This document shows positions 39,588-49,990 of a DNA stretch of 50,000 nt, piece by piece. Source of the stretch: Prorocentrum cordatum (lineage: Eukaryota; Sar; Dinophyceae; Prorocentrales; Prorocentraceae). Position 1 is the first letter of the stretch, and the number at the start of each line of letters is the position of its first letter. The notes beneath the pieces were generated by a model that was not told the DNA's origin, made no database searches, and saw only the letters and a program-made list of their open reading frames with translations. The translations under genes were made by a program, and so were the position numbers. The stretch lies in the NCBI GenBank assembly GCA_963575745.1, contig CAUYUJ010022559.1:1-50000 (forward strand), given 5' to 3'.

Positions 39588-39830
39588 GGCAGTTCGAGCT
39601 TGAGGCCCCGCTCAGTTCTGTCAGGATTCGGATGCCAGGGAAGATTTGACTTACGACGCAACAGGGCACAGAACTGTTCAGATTCGCCCCCTTTCGGTTT
39701 GTCCCGCTTCCGAACTGAATCTGGTCTTGAGCCCGAGCTGCTCGAGCGCTCCGCCTTATTCGACTGCGGCACTGCGCATCACCAACGCTACCTTGAAACA
39801 TTTCCATGCTTTGCATTTCAAAATCCCTTC
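39588..39830 (+). repeat. Dispersed repeat Q, long copy 2
   Basis: GGCAGTTCGAGCTTGAGG, CAGTTCTGTCAGGATTCGGATG, then TTTCCATGCTTTGCATTTC. Matches 31650-31895 in order and spacing with moderate divergence. Confidence 0.6.
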
Positions 39831-41210
39831 CCCTGGCGCGTCGCCTGGCGCGTTCCCAAGGCGCGACGTTCTGGCTCGTCGCTTGGCGCGTCAATGAGGA
39901 GCTGGTAAGCCCCTGCCAGAAGGGGAGAAAGGGGATTGCAACGAACTCGCCAAACCTCGTGCGCCCTCAATGGCTGGTGGGATTGTCAGAAGGCAGCATT
40001 GGCGCATGATGTCTGTGAACGACGACGCCGGCGGCGTGCAGCGGCTGAGAAGGCGACGACGACGGTTCTCATGCTTTGGGTCGTGTGGGAGCTTGTTGGG
40101 TGGCTCTCGTCGCCCTTGTCGCCACGGCTGGATGCCCCTCCAAAGCCTTTGAGGTCGGAGGGACGATGACAACGACGTCGAAGGCGGCAGTATCGGCGGC
40201 GGCGGGATCCATGGATCGACCATAGCTCTGTTTCGGGGCATCTCGTTGGCTGCCGTTTTCGCGCTCGCTTCGCCTTCGTTCCGTTCTCTCGCTCCACAGG
40301 GCCCGTGTTGGGTCAAAGCCGTACCTTACCCCCAATCGCCGTTCTGAGGAATCTCTCGGATTGGCCCCGACCCTGAACGGTGAGGGGTTAGGACAAAAAC
40401 CGAATGACAATGCTACACGCTGCTTTCAGCAATAGCGACTTCATCCAGCCCTTTCTGCAGACTTCACCTCTGGACGCCAAGAGTTTAGGCCATGGAGTGA
40501 CAACCTGACTCCCAGAGGCTGGGTTGTCATCCTCGCTCGCACTCTTTAAATGTTCGTTTGGGGGGCCTTCTTGGGGCCCACCTAGCGGACCTGTTCGACT
40601 CATCCTGTTATCGTTCAGCTCTCTTTCGACTCTAGCTCGGTTCAAGTTCGAGTCAAGTCGACCGACGTTCAACGCAGCGTCGACGCGGGAGTGGTTCGCG
40701 TGCCTTCAGGAAGGTCCCCAGAACGGGCGTCTAACGATCTAGCCCATCGGAGGGGGTCTGTGGCGGGGCACGGGCATAGATAGAGTGCCGATCGCCTATA
40801 TGTTGGCCGGCGCCAGCAGGAAGCTTGGATGCGCAGCATTGCCTGGATGGATGATGACGAGATGGAGCCGTTCAAGAGCGCCTACATCGGCGGCCTGAAC
40901 CTCGACCCGCCGAAGGTGTTTGGGCTGATTGTCATCCCATGACCACGGCGCCGCAGGAAGGCGGGCTGCGCAGGATCGCCCAGAGTCTCTCTCTCTCTCT
41001 CTCTCCTCCCCGTGTCCCGCCTTGTAGAGAGGGTGCCTGCGGGAAAAAGGGTCTCAGGCCCTTGGGGGTTCCTGCCCAGCGCTTGGCGCTTCATCTTCCG
41101 TTATGTTGTTGACAGCCCCGCGGCCCGTGGAGGGGCCCAGGGGCCCGAATGCAGCGGACAACTTCCAGGACCCCCGCCCTCCAGGACCTACTTCCTTCGT
41201 GCTAATTCTC
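39831..41210. other. Unrecognised sequence
   Basis: Includes the CCTGGCGCGTC patch (39835-39895), a CGCCACGGCTGGATGCC motif (about 40118) and a CT run (40985-41005). No conserved gene recognised. Confidence 0.4.
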
Positions 41211-41212
41211 TC

Positions 41213-41482
41213 GTCCTGCTCCTCCTCCTCCTCCTCTTCCTCCTCGTCCTCCTCCTCCTCCTCCTCCTCTTCCTCCTCACGCTTTATCATCTACTACCAC
41301 TAGCGGCTTACACACAGGTGCGATTAGCGCAGCCAGCACTAGTTTGTGGCGGTAATCGTCTGCCTGCCGAGGTAGGAACAGACGTGTTCGCCGAAGTTGC
41401 TCGCACTCCTCCTCCTCTTCCTTCCTCCTTCTCCTCTCCCTCTTCCTCCTTCTCCTGCTCCTTCTTCTCCTCCTTTTCTTCA
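41213..41482. repeat. Two (CTC)n microsatellites
   Basis: CTC/CTT arrays at 41213-41281 and 41402-41482, separated by about 120 unrecognised bases. Confidence 0.9.
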
Positions 41483-41502
41483 CGCGAATCGGAGGGGCCG
41501 CC

Positions 41503-41620
41503 GCTGTTTGAGCGTCGGCGCATATTTTGTATTTCGGACGGAGATTGAAGAAGTGCGTTCACCATCTCATTGCTGCCATGCTTTCTATATCACAGTTTCT
41601 AAACCCTGCAATTCTATTAA
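41503..41620 (+). repeat. Dispersed repeat Q, short copy
   Basis: GCCGCTGTTTGAGCGTCGGC, GCATATTT, TTCACCATCTCATTGC, TGCCATGCTTTCTAT. It aligns well with 49465-49590, and its 3' end matches the long copies. Confidence 0.55.
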
Positions 41621-42228
41621 GAAGCTCGCAGCCCCAGCTCGCAACCTATGGAACTGAGAGCGATCCCAGCTCGCGATCCATGGAACGTGCGAATAGCCTG
41701 GTGTGGATGCACATTCGCAGTTACTTTCACCTCCGCATCGGTACCACCCTCCATTCCTTACGTAGCCTGGGCGAATGTCGACTAAAAACGAGACGACGCC
41801 ATGCTCGTCGCTATCATGCCGTCGTCGGCCAGCAATCAACGCGCGAAGGACAGCGAGGCAAGGTCGCAAACATCCGTCGCGGCACGCCGTAGGAGGGGTG
41901 GTGCCCCGCAAGCCGACCGGCAATTCTCCTCGGACGTCGGGTCTGCGTGCGAGGGCAGCATCACAAAACGTTACCGCGATGAGGAGCGACTCGCCCACAT
42001 GACCGCCGCGCGATTCCCACGCCAATTGCACCTCGCAGGCACTGGCCGCAGCCTCGCGTCGGGCATGACTGCGAGGCTCCTCCCTGGGCGAGCGCCGTGC
42101 GCCGGAACGTGTGCAATACAGTGCTGGCTGTCCTTGCGAGCGCGCCTCAGCACCCGAGCGGAACGCTGAATGCTAATGCACAATTTTAACCGACATCGAT
42201 TTCGACCAAAGTTGACGAAGGCATCATC
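41621..42228 (+). other. Possible 5' part of the retrotransposon relic
   Basis: A plus-strand frame at 41801-42169 has mixed composition (SASNQRAKDSEARSQTSVA) and lies upstream of the gag remnant in a plausible leader or N-terminal position. No domain is recognised, and no LTR could be identified. Confidence 0.25.
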
Positions 42229-42471
42229 ATGGCTGCCCCGCACTTAGACATGGCGCTCGTTCCTCCGCAGGCCCGAGTCCCAATGCGCCTGCGCAGCAAT
42301 CAACCTAGTGAGGGCCATCCTGTCGTTCTCGGGCAGCATCTTCGTATTCTACCTTGGTCACCCGCATGGTACCTTGTTGAACCAGCCCACAGGGCGGCGG
42401 CGGCGGCCGTGGTGCGATCAATCCCGCTAGCCGTTTTCATGGTCAATCGATTGCGAGTCCGCGTATCTTTT

Positions 42472-43037
42472 CCGCCATTGCAGGACTGGCTCGCTTGGAG
42501 CGTGCTAGCCACCGACACGGACATCGTTCAACCATGCGCCGCCGTCATCCTCAACCTCTGCGGGCCGACCGCTCGCCGGCTCACTCGCTCAATGAGCTTC
42601 GCGGATATGACGGATGGAGGCGTGGTCAACGGCCAGCAAGTGGACGCCGCGACCTATCCCATCGCGAACCTCGCCACACAGTCCGGCCCACTCGGCGAGG
42701 AGTCGCGCCTCCAGGCAACCCGCGAACTCTTGATTTCTCGAGGCGACGCAACGAAACCACCGACGCATTGCTCTCGCGGCTTCTTGCGGTGCGATTCCGA
42801 GTCGCGCGCAACGGTGGAGCTGCGTTGTCCGGGGAAGGCTGCAGCTGGTTGTTCCTCCGGACGGCCGGTGTCGCAGCTAGACAACTCACGACGTTGCTCC
42901 AGCCCCGCGGCAACAGATGCCCAGCCACAGCGGACGAGTTCAACAGTCTGACGACTATGCTCAGGCGCGTGGGTCGCATCGTAGAGCGCGCGCCAGACAA
43001 CGTCGCAAGCGTTCTTCGCGCGCCGCCGTCGTTCTGA
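42472..43037 (+). pseudogene. Gag-like remnant, frameshifted
   Basis: The first half lies in the frame opened at 42229 (residues about 82-168): PLQDWLAW, CGPTARRLTR, GGVVNGQQVDAATY, GPLGEESRLQA. The second half continues from about 42729 in another frame: LDFSRRRNETTDALLSRL, GVAARQLTTLLQP, LRRVGRIVERAPDNVASVL. The two halves together follow the layout I recall for dinoflagellate copia-type Gag: helical, with conserved NGxxxDxxxY, EESRL and RxGHxxExAPxNIA-like words. Gag would form the nucleoprotein particle. A single frameshift near 42730 joins them, and a stop follows at 43035. Confidence 0.65.
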
Positions 43038-43460
43038 GATTTCGCTGGCGCGACCACTTAGAAGCGCAACGACACACAGGGCCACTGGCGCGCTCAAGGT
43101 CTCGACCCCTGGGCTGACAGCGCCGCTGAGCTTCTTGGCGCAGGAGGTCCCATGGCGCGCGCGACCGGCCCGCCGCTGAGCGCCGCGCCATCGCAGGCAG
43201 CCAATCCGGCCGTCGCGCGGGCGCCCGCGAACTAGGCCTACCACGACAGCGGGACCTCCGCAGACGCAAGCCCGGACCCGCGCGAAGACGTCAACCACCG
43301 AGCACCAGAGGCCCAAGGCATCAGCCCTACCCAGGTAGATGCCCAGCTGTTCTGGCAAATGAAGACTGCTAAGCGGCAGCGGCGCAGACGCGCGCAACAC
43401 CTCACTCGTAAGGCGCGCAGGGTGAGTAAGGAGAACAATAGCGCCTTCTCCTGAAGTGCG
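43038..43460 (+). pseudogene. Gag linker and basic region remnant
   Basis: In the same frame as the second half of gag, but with stops at about 43059, 43233 and 43453. GLDPWAD is followed by VDAQLFWQMKTAKRQRRRR and HLTRKARRVSK. A DAxLFWxxxxAKxxWRR-like word followed by a basic tract is expected before the zinc knuckle in these polyproteins. The basic tract would contact RNA. Confidence 0.5.
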
Positions 43461-43468
43461 CATTCCTC

Positions 43469-43783
43469 ATGGATCTCTCAGACGCCGAAATATACCAGTT
43501 CTTCTTCGGGGGAAAAAAGATTAAGGCAAACGCTCGCCAGACAAAGGAAGAGTCAGACGCCGCCGTCCGCAAGTCCGCGACGCGAACCCCACGCTTCGCG
43601 GCGCGCAGCATCTGTCGGGGCCCTCGCCGCTTCCGCGCCGAGTGCCCGCGAGGTGCTGCGTCGTCACCACGGGGCAGCAGCAGCGGCGACCAGTTCGGGG
43701 GCCGCGCAGACCCCGGACCCGTAGACGGCGCTCTTTGTTCAGGCCCCCTCTCGCTGGGATCTCTGGCGCTGCCTCCGCAATAG
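43469..43783 (+). pseudogene. Degenerate zinc-knuckle (CCHC) region
   Basis: A further frame opens MDLSDAEIYQFFFGGKKIKA, recalling the acidic-aromatic word before Gly/Lys-rich linkers in this family. SICRGPRRFRAECPR (about 43607-43651) keeps C-x4-[H replaced by R]-x4-C spacing, and Arg stands where the first Cys of C-x2-C should be. Two of the four zinc ligands are thus lost. The call depends on the surrounding order. Confidence 0.45.
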
Positions 43784-44069
43784 CGCAGGGCCCTCCTCGG
43801 CCGCGGCCGAGCAGCAGCGCCGCGCCAGCGCAGCCATCCGCCGACGGCTCCTGGCAGCTGCCTGAATCTGTCCACGGCTCGCGGTCAGCAGCCTCGCTCT
43901 CCGCTGCCCAGAGGCGCGCGTCCACCGACGCGCCAGCTATCCTGCCATCGCCACAACTAATCAGCATTGCAAGCCCAACTTCAGGACCACCTCAACTTCC
44001 AGCGGGGCTGGCGACAACTATCGACGGAGCTCGTCCTTCCGCCAACGCACCACGGAGGACTGCAGCTCC

Positions 44070-44660
44070 ATGGCCCCCCTGCGAGATGAGCCTCATCTAT
44101 CAACGGTGCAGCGCTGGCGCCACCATCCTTTCCGATGGGTCAGCCTGTGGTTCCTGGTGATCAGCGCATCTTCGCATCTCGCATCAGTTGTTTCGGCCAG
44201 CTTGCGCGGCTGCGACAGAGCCAGCCGACGCGAGCTGCCCCGCCAGACAAACAACAACGCCTCGGATATGACCACCTCGCAGCGGTGCCGGCCGCGGCTG
44301 TCAGGACCAACGTCCTGCGCGACCTGGCCCCTGAGACAACCGTTCGGCTGTCTCCCATTGCTAGACTGGAGTCCGACCGCGACGCTCCGATGGAAAGACG
44401 GCGCGCTCGCCGACGCGCGCGCGCAACATATGCTTGACATGGTTGCGGCTGGACCCGCAGACGTCGCGCCGCCGCCTCCACCATCGGATCTGCGCGCAGC
44501 ATCCGAACTCACCGGTATGAAGGCTGACGCTGATGAGATGGATGAGATGTGCGGCATCTGTTTGGACTACTACGTCAACCTTGATTTCGCTGTCGTCTTT
44601 TAGCGTGGCCACCATTTGCAACGCAGCTGCGCCGACGCCTGGGCCTCCGCCAGCTACGAC
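44070..44660 (+). pseudogene. RING-like motif remnant with internal stop
   Basis: CGICLDYYVNLDFAVVF starts at 44550. A TAG at 44601-44603 is followed in the same frame by RGHHLQRSCADAW. The spacing matches a RING-H2 finger, C-x2-C ... C-G-H-x2-x-x-x-x-C ... W, with Arg where the central Cys-Gly-His Cys is expected. The rest of the RING (last C-x2-C) was not found. RING fingers are E3 ligase folds; their presence between nucleocapsid and protease is something I recall from dinoflagellate copia-like polyproteins, hence the assignment here. Confidence 0.5.
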
Positions 44661-44945
44661 AACGCTTGGATGCGAGCAGTCGAAGGAGCTCTTCGCGGCT
44701 TCTACGCCAGAGCACCATTCTCACAATACACAACGTAGGCAACGCATGGTAGTGCGCGCGAGGTCACGCGCATCCACGTGGCATCCACGCCCCGAGAGGC
44801 GCCCGGTGAGGACGCGCCATCTGGTGCTGACGGTGTCTTCATCACACTAAGAGACGCACCGATCGGCGAGATCAACCTCGGCACCCCTGTATCCAACCGG
44901 GGGCAGCCGTCGCCCCCAGGCTCGCCATAGGGCGGCGAAGCCGAT

Positions 44946-45524
44946 GTGCTTCCCTGGTGGCCAGCCACCGGCTCAGCAAACGAGCGTGCCACTCGGGCGT
45001 ATCAGAGTCGCGCCCAGATACTGTCAGGCAAGCTCAGCTTCGTCGTGGACCCAGGTGCGTGGACCAACCTCGCGGGTGAGAAGCACGCGCGCGGCTGCGC
45101 CGCCGAGCCGTGGAGGCAGGGCGCTGGCCGCAGCAGCTCCCCATGAGCACGCCCTTGAGCATCCGGGGAGTAGGCGGCAGAACCCATGGGTGCACCCATC
45201 AGGCGAGTGAGCACCCCCTTTGCCGTCGCAGGTGCGCAGGGCAAGGCTACCATCCACAGCTTCGCAGCACCCGGTGTCAGAAGATCGGGCAACGCCCTGC
45301 CCCGCCTGCTCTGCCCGCGCAGCTCGGGGCCCATGCGCGCGATCCTGGACGCGGGCCGACGCGTGCGGATCTTGCCCGTCCGCGGCGACGCCCAGATCCA
45401 ATGGCCCGCGGGCGCGGCCCGCGTCCCAGCGCAGGAGGCTCCGAGCGGACATCTTGCGATGGCCGTCGACGACGTCGAGAGGGCCGTGCCAGCCGCAGGC
45501 GGCGCGCCCGACTGCGGCGTGTAG
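44946..45524 (+). pseudogene. Retropepsin-like aspartic protease remnant
   Basis: Begins VLPWWPA, then SFVVDPGAWTNLAGE with the catalytic Asp codon at about 45048 (D-P-G in place of the usual D-S/T-G, as I recall is normal in this family). The frame then shifts: STPLSIRGVGGRTHG (about 45146-45190) is in a second frame. From 45186 the first frame resumes with RAILDAG and, at 45438-45455, APSGHL. At least two frameshifts disable it. It would cleave the Gag-Pol polyprotein. The stop is near 45522. Confidence 0.7.
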
Positions 45525-46640
45525 TTGCACGCCCACACCGACGAGACGGAGACGGAGACGGAGGACGCGACGCCGGCATCTGCCCTCTCCAGCCAGGAGG
45601 CTGAGCACCGGTCGAACCCAGGCACTTGATCAGTTGAGGCCCCTACGCGGGGCACCCCGGCGCTCGTGGCCGGGGAACCAGCGTTGTATCCCGGCCGCGC
45701 TCTAGCGATAGCGCTGGCGCCTGCGCGCCCTAGAGCTCATGGGCAGCGCGCGTGGCAGACGCGAGCATGCCATCCAACCAACATCATCTCTCCCCACTTC
45801 TTCCCTTCGCCCTGGTGAAGTTGTCCGAGGCAAGTACCAACTGGTTTGGATTGTAATTCCGCCTGGCCGTATCAATTTCGGGAATTCGCGCAATCGTGCC
45901 AGGGATGTATGGCATGAGTTGCTACTTCCGCGCTGGAGACACGACGTGCCCCGTTCTGCAATTGACTTGGTATACAAGCAGAATCGCTCCATCAAGTGGT
46001 CACCAACCCACCATGTAGCATGAATTGACTGATTGGGAGGCTCTGCCGACTTGGGCTCGCACCAGAACCCGACGACAAGTCATTTGTCAAGACGGCATGT
46101 CACATCGTCGCGAGGATAGAACAGTGAACCAGCTTGCTGTGCACATGCCCCAAAGACTTGCTGCACCGAGCGCCCTGGCGCTCCTGATCAGAAAGCTGCT
46201 CAGTTATTTGCCGCGCGATGCGTATCAAAGGCAAAAGTATCGTTCGGAGTCCACATTAGATTGATCACGCACTTTGGTTTGGCCCGAGCAGGATCTTCTG
46301 CTCACGCAGAACAAAAGATTATAGGACCCACAAGCGCACCAGTCGCTCTGCTGGGCGAGGGGGCTTCGGCCGCCTCGTCGCGCACCCGGCGCTCTCCACC
46401 CCGGACGGCGCGACAGGTTGACAGACCCTGATAAAATAGACTCTGGGCAGTGTGTAGGACACACAATCGACAAGATGAGAAGATGCGACAGAGCCACCAA
46501 ACTCATGACGACAAAGCCCGCTCAGACACGTGAATTTGCATTTGACGATTCAGAGGGAGCCATCCGCATCGCTACACAGGAATACGATTGGTTCCCTGAC
46601 CCGTCCTTGCACAATGGCCTAGACCTCTTGCCTGGTCTTC
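45525..46640. other. Unrecognised sequence downstream of the protease remnant
   Basis: This is where integrase would be expected. I see no HHCC or DDE pattern in the frames available. An 80-codon frame at 46418-46660 has ordinary composition but no recognised domain. Confidence 0.4.
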
Positions 46641-46649
46641 CCTGTCACA

Positions 46650-47500
46650 TTGGAAGATGAGGATTGCTTACATCAGCCCTCAACGCGAGCCAGGCAGTCT
46701 CGCGGTCATCTCTTCGCGCTGGAGACAGTGACCCTCCGCGCAGAAGGTTTGGCCGTGCGAGTGGACGGGCAGAACTGCCTTCCTCGTTGCCCAGGTGCTT
46801 CCGTCTTCTGCCTTCCCCGCCGAGGAGGCAGAACGGGCGAAGGCACGCGCGAGACAAGGCCGCGCGCCAGTCGAACGCCCCGAGAAGGTAGAAGGACGTG
46901 CTCGACGACGTCGGCGGCGACTTCTTTGGCTTTGAAACAAAGGAGCAACTCCAACGGCTGCTCCTGGACACAATAGAACGCGCCAGTTTGCTTCCGGCCG
47001 CTGAGCACCTGGCGGAGTCGTGCGCGGCAAGGCCAATTGTTGGTCAATGTGCCGCGTCCCCAGCGCCCGCCTCCCAAGCCGCAGACGTCGCGCTCGCCTC
47101 GGCTGCGATCCGCGTTTTCGGACCCAGCGCTGATTTACGCGAGCTGCGCGGCGGCGAGGCCCGCGCCTCGCGGACAGCCGTCCGACGGCAAACCGACGCA
47201 GGTGACAACTTTGATTTGGCTATTGTTTGTGACTGGGGCGATCCCCACCATCCAACAGCATGCGCCGCAGCGCCTGGGACCCGACGATTTACCGCTGGTC
47301 TTGACGGCGCCGCCGCGCCTCATCGCTGGGCCGCCTAGCGCTTTCAACGGCCGCATCAAACGTGAGATCTGGCGGACACGCTGCGCGGAAGACGTGCCGC
47401 ATATCTCTTCCCACGAACAAGTTGCGCGGGTGCGCGTGCGCCATGGGATATGTTTCTGTAGAACAAGCGACCCCTACTTGGCTCGGCGCGGCGCCGCCGT
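46650..47500 (+). other. Coding-like stretch, unknown
   Basis: Different frames show protein-like patches: ETVTLRAEGLAVRVDGQN (about 46720), FETKEQLQRLLLDTIERASL (about 46925) and PSAFNGRIKREIWRTRC (about 47335). They could be remnants of one frameshifted gene or chance. No domain is recognised. Confidence 0.25.
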
Positions 47501-47504
47501 GGGG

Positions 47505-47566
47505 ACGAGCATCCGCGCGTCCACGCGCGGGGCCGGGGGCCCGCGCGTGGACGCGTGGATGCTCGT
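47505..47566. repeat. 28-bp-stem hairpin
   Basis: ACGAGCATCCGCGCGTCCAC and its neighbours pair with GTGGACGCGTGGATGCTCGT around a loop of a few G/C bases. The stem is about 28 bases with one mismatch. Too symmetrical for a terminator call in a eukaryote; possibly a small foldback. Confidence 0.6.
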
Positions 47567-47899
47567 GGTTGTCGCGCCGCCGGGCACGCGCGGGGGCCCC
47601 CGACGCGCGTCGCCGCGCGCCGGCGGTCGACCGCCGCGGGCGCGCGGCCGCTGGAGACCCCAGGGCCGCCGCCGCCTCGTCGCACTTGTCACCCGTAGAG
47701 GAAGCGGCGTCATCCGAAGATGCGGCACTCGCGGCTTCGCCCGCAGGTCGCGCCGCCCCGCGCGCTCGATCTTCAACGCCCCCCCCTGGGCGCGCGGGGG
47801 AGGTGTCGTGGCCCGGCGGGGCAGCCGGCCACTGTCCGCCCCCCCGTTGCGCCTCCGATGACGCCTCCGCCTGGCAGGTCGCGCGCGCGTCAACTTGGG
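47567..47899. other. Unrecognised, very GC-rich
   Basis: Nothing recognised. Confidence 0.4.
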
Positions 47900-49044
47900 C
47901 GCCGGGCGCAGCAGTCCAGGGTGTGTCATTTCAACCCTGTATGTTTCTCATTTTCACGCTCGGGCCCAAGCGCTTCCCTGGCTCCGCAAGCGCCCGCCGC
48001 GCCCGCGCAGACGCGGCGCGGCCGCCGCGTCTCGCTCTCGGTCTACGCCCGCCAGCATGGCATCCGCACTCGCGCCGAGTCCCCCAGGCGCCCCACCGCC
48101 CCCCGACGCGCGGGCCACGGCGCTCGCGGAAGGCGCGCAGCCGCCAGCAAGAGCGACGAAGGAGCGGCGCTGTTCGCGCGGCAGTGGCGCATCTCCGACC
48201 CAGTCCCCGAGCATGCGCTCCGCCGCAGCTTCTTCTCCACCGGCGCCGTGGATCCAGAGCTGCGCGCGGGCTTCACGTTCGAGCTTCGCGGGGCCATGGG
48301 CTGGCCGAGCGATACAAGGCCCAGCGCGCGAACCTTCCGCTCAGCGTCGCCATCGCGATGTCCGCGGCGAAGCTTTACAACCTGCGGAGATCGCGGGGCC
48401 CCCGAGCTGGGGGCCGCCGCCATTGGTCACTTACGCATGTCGGCTCGTGGCCAGGATTCGCCGGGATCCGCCGGCCGCCCGCGGCGAAGCGTCTTTCGGC
48501 GCGTCCTCGCCCGAGGGCGGGCTGTTTGGCTGCGACCGGCCAGCTGCGCAGTCACCGCGTGCGCCGCGCTCTCCATCGCCTCTGGGGGAGCGCGCGCGGC
48601 GCGCTGCACCTCGTCGCCACGTCTCTCCAGAGGTTCAGCCCCGGCCACCCGCTTGCGAGGCTGAATGCGACGAGGCCAGCGCGACCGCATCTACCTCGCC
48701 CGTCAAACCCGCGCTCGTTCTGGACGAGGGCGAGGGCGATGGTGCCCATCGGCCCCCGCGGGCACGCCGCTGCGATCGCCGGCAAGGGCGCGGGCAAGAG
48801 CGCGGGCAAGAGCAAGAGCGAGCCCGTGCCAGAAGACGCCGCCGACGCTCCCAAGAAGAAGAGGAATAATACATGCAGGGCTGGGAAGAAGGTCGAGCTC
48901 TGGCGCGCCGGCGCGGCCCTCCGCGCGGCCGACGCCGACGAGCCGACTCGGCCGCCTTCGTCCGCGGGCGGAGCCGAGCCCTGCGCGACCAGCGAGGAGG
49001 TCGCCCGCAGCGGTTGCGATCGGAGCGGTTCCCGAGGGTCGTGA
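47900..49044 (+). other. Coding-like stretch with frame changes, unknown
   Basis: A frame of 560 codons (47362-49044) and two of over 300 overlap here, all on the plus strand. Protein-like patches alternate between frames: ISDPVPEHALRRSFFSTG (about 48190), RANLPLSVAIAMSAAKLYNL (about 48330) and GKGAGKSAGKSKSEPVPED (about 48780). The pattern resembles a decayed gene, or one with introns, ending in a Lys-rich segment. No family recognised. Openness alone is weak evidence at this GC content. Confidence 0.25.
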
Positions 49045-49464
49045 CCGCGGCGAGCCTCGAGGCGATAGAGCCAAAAAGGCGCGCGCATCCCTCGAGGTCA
49101 ATCTCCATTCACCACCTTCTTTCCCGGGTCAAGGCACTATACCCCCACCCCGCCCTTCGCGCGACCCTGGAGCCATGATTTTGCCCGAGTCTCAAGGCCG
49201 GCTTTCAGACGTCATGTCTGCGACCCGAGGTCGCCAACATCATGCGCAATGCGGCAAGAGAGTAGTCGCGCGATTATCACTCACGCGCGCGAGCTTTACG
49301 GCGCCGCTCTTGAGGGTGAGCCTGCGCCCCGCCGCGTCGCGCCCGTCGGGTCGACGACGGTGTCCCCCTGTCAAATCTAGAATGTGCTGGTGGTGGGACA
49401 GACCTTTTTGTCTTCTCTTCCAGAGCTCTTCGATCGCCCTCACAATCCCTTCTCAAGTAGGACG
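49045..49464. other. Unrecognised sequence
   Basis: Nothing recognised. Confidence 0.4.
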
Positions 49465-49585
49465 GGTCGCCGCTGTTCGGCCCGAGCGTCGACGCATATC
49501 TACATATGGTACGGGGAGGTACACGGCGCATTCAACATCTTATTGTCGCCATGCCTTCTCCCGTGCAGATTCCAAACCCCGAAAT
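49465..49585 (+). repeat. Dispersed repeat Q, short copy 2
   Basis: GCCGCTGTTCGGCCCGAGCG, GCATATCTAC, CATTCAACATCTTATTG, CGCCATGCCTTCT. Matches 41503-41620. Both copies bracket the retrotransposon relic in direct orientation about 7.96 kb apart. Confidence 0.55.
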
Positions 49586-49588
49586 TTC

Positions 49589-49690
49589 CAGTTCCTCCTC
49601 CTTCTCCTCTTCCTCCTCCTCCTCCTCCTCTTCCTCCTCCTCCTCCTCCCCCTCCTCCTCATCACCATCATCATCATCATCATCCCACCC
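49589..49690. repeat. (CTC)n then (ATC)n microsatellite
   Basis: CTC/TCC triplets to about 49660, then ATC triplets. Confidence 0.95.
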
Positions 49691-49744
49691 CCCTGCGTAC
49701 ACGCTTCGCTTATTCCCCCGGCCCGTAATGTGCCATCGCCGGCG

Positions 49745-49990
49745 TTTCCCTGCGCGTTCGTGGCCGCTCGGGGCCTCTTGGGAGCTGCCTGGGGGCCTTT
49801 CGGAGCGCCTTTTTGGGCCTCTTCGGGGCCTCGTGGGGCCTCCAGGGGGCCTTTGGGGTTTTCTTGGGGGCCTTTCGGGGGCTCATTGGGGCTCATTGGG
49901 GCGGGAGACTCGGGGCCCCTTTGGGTGATCTTCGGCGTTTTTGGGGGCTGTTTTGGGGTCCTTATGGGCCGTATCGGAGCCTTTTTTTTT
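49745..49990 (+). repeat. CTTGGGG-type degenerate array
   Basis: GGGGCCTCTTGGGAGC, GGGGCCTTTGGGG and GGGGCTCATTGGGG words fill the end of the window, of the same style as 12128-14450. It runs off the window end. Confidence 0.75.

Larger units (their letters stand above)
42229..45524 (+). mobile_element. Decayed copia-like (Ty1/copia-type) retrotransposon relic
   Basis: In order on one strand: gag-like segment, basic region, degenerate zinc knuckle, RING-like motif, then aspartic-protease remnant with D-P-G-A-W-T-N-L and the trailing A-P-S-G-H-L. From memory, this order and these words are typical of dinoflagellate copia-like Gag-Pol polyproteins. The reading frame changes several times and stops interrupt it, so the copy is dead. 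I found no integrase, reverse transcriptase or RNase H after 45.5 kb and no matching LTRs, so it is also truncated. The family identification rests on recalled motifs, not a search. Confidence 0.7.

Noticed and set aside
45525-47340. Integrase or reverse transcriptase after the protease
   Set aside because: No HHCC, DDE or YxDD-type motif could be found in any frame by eye.
47362-49044. A 560-codon plus-strand frame as a gene
   Set aside because: Two other frames over 300 codons overlap it, GC content is very high, and protein-like patches switch between frames. Reported only as a coding-like stretch.
41503-49590. LTRs of the retrotransposon
   Set aside because: The flanking repeats share their 3' end with unrelated loci at 31.8 and 39.8 kb, and no TG...CA ends or primer-binding site were seen.
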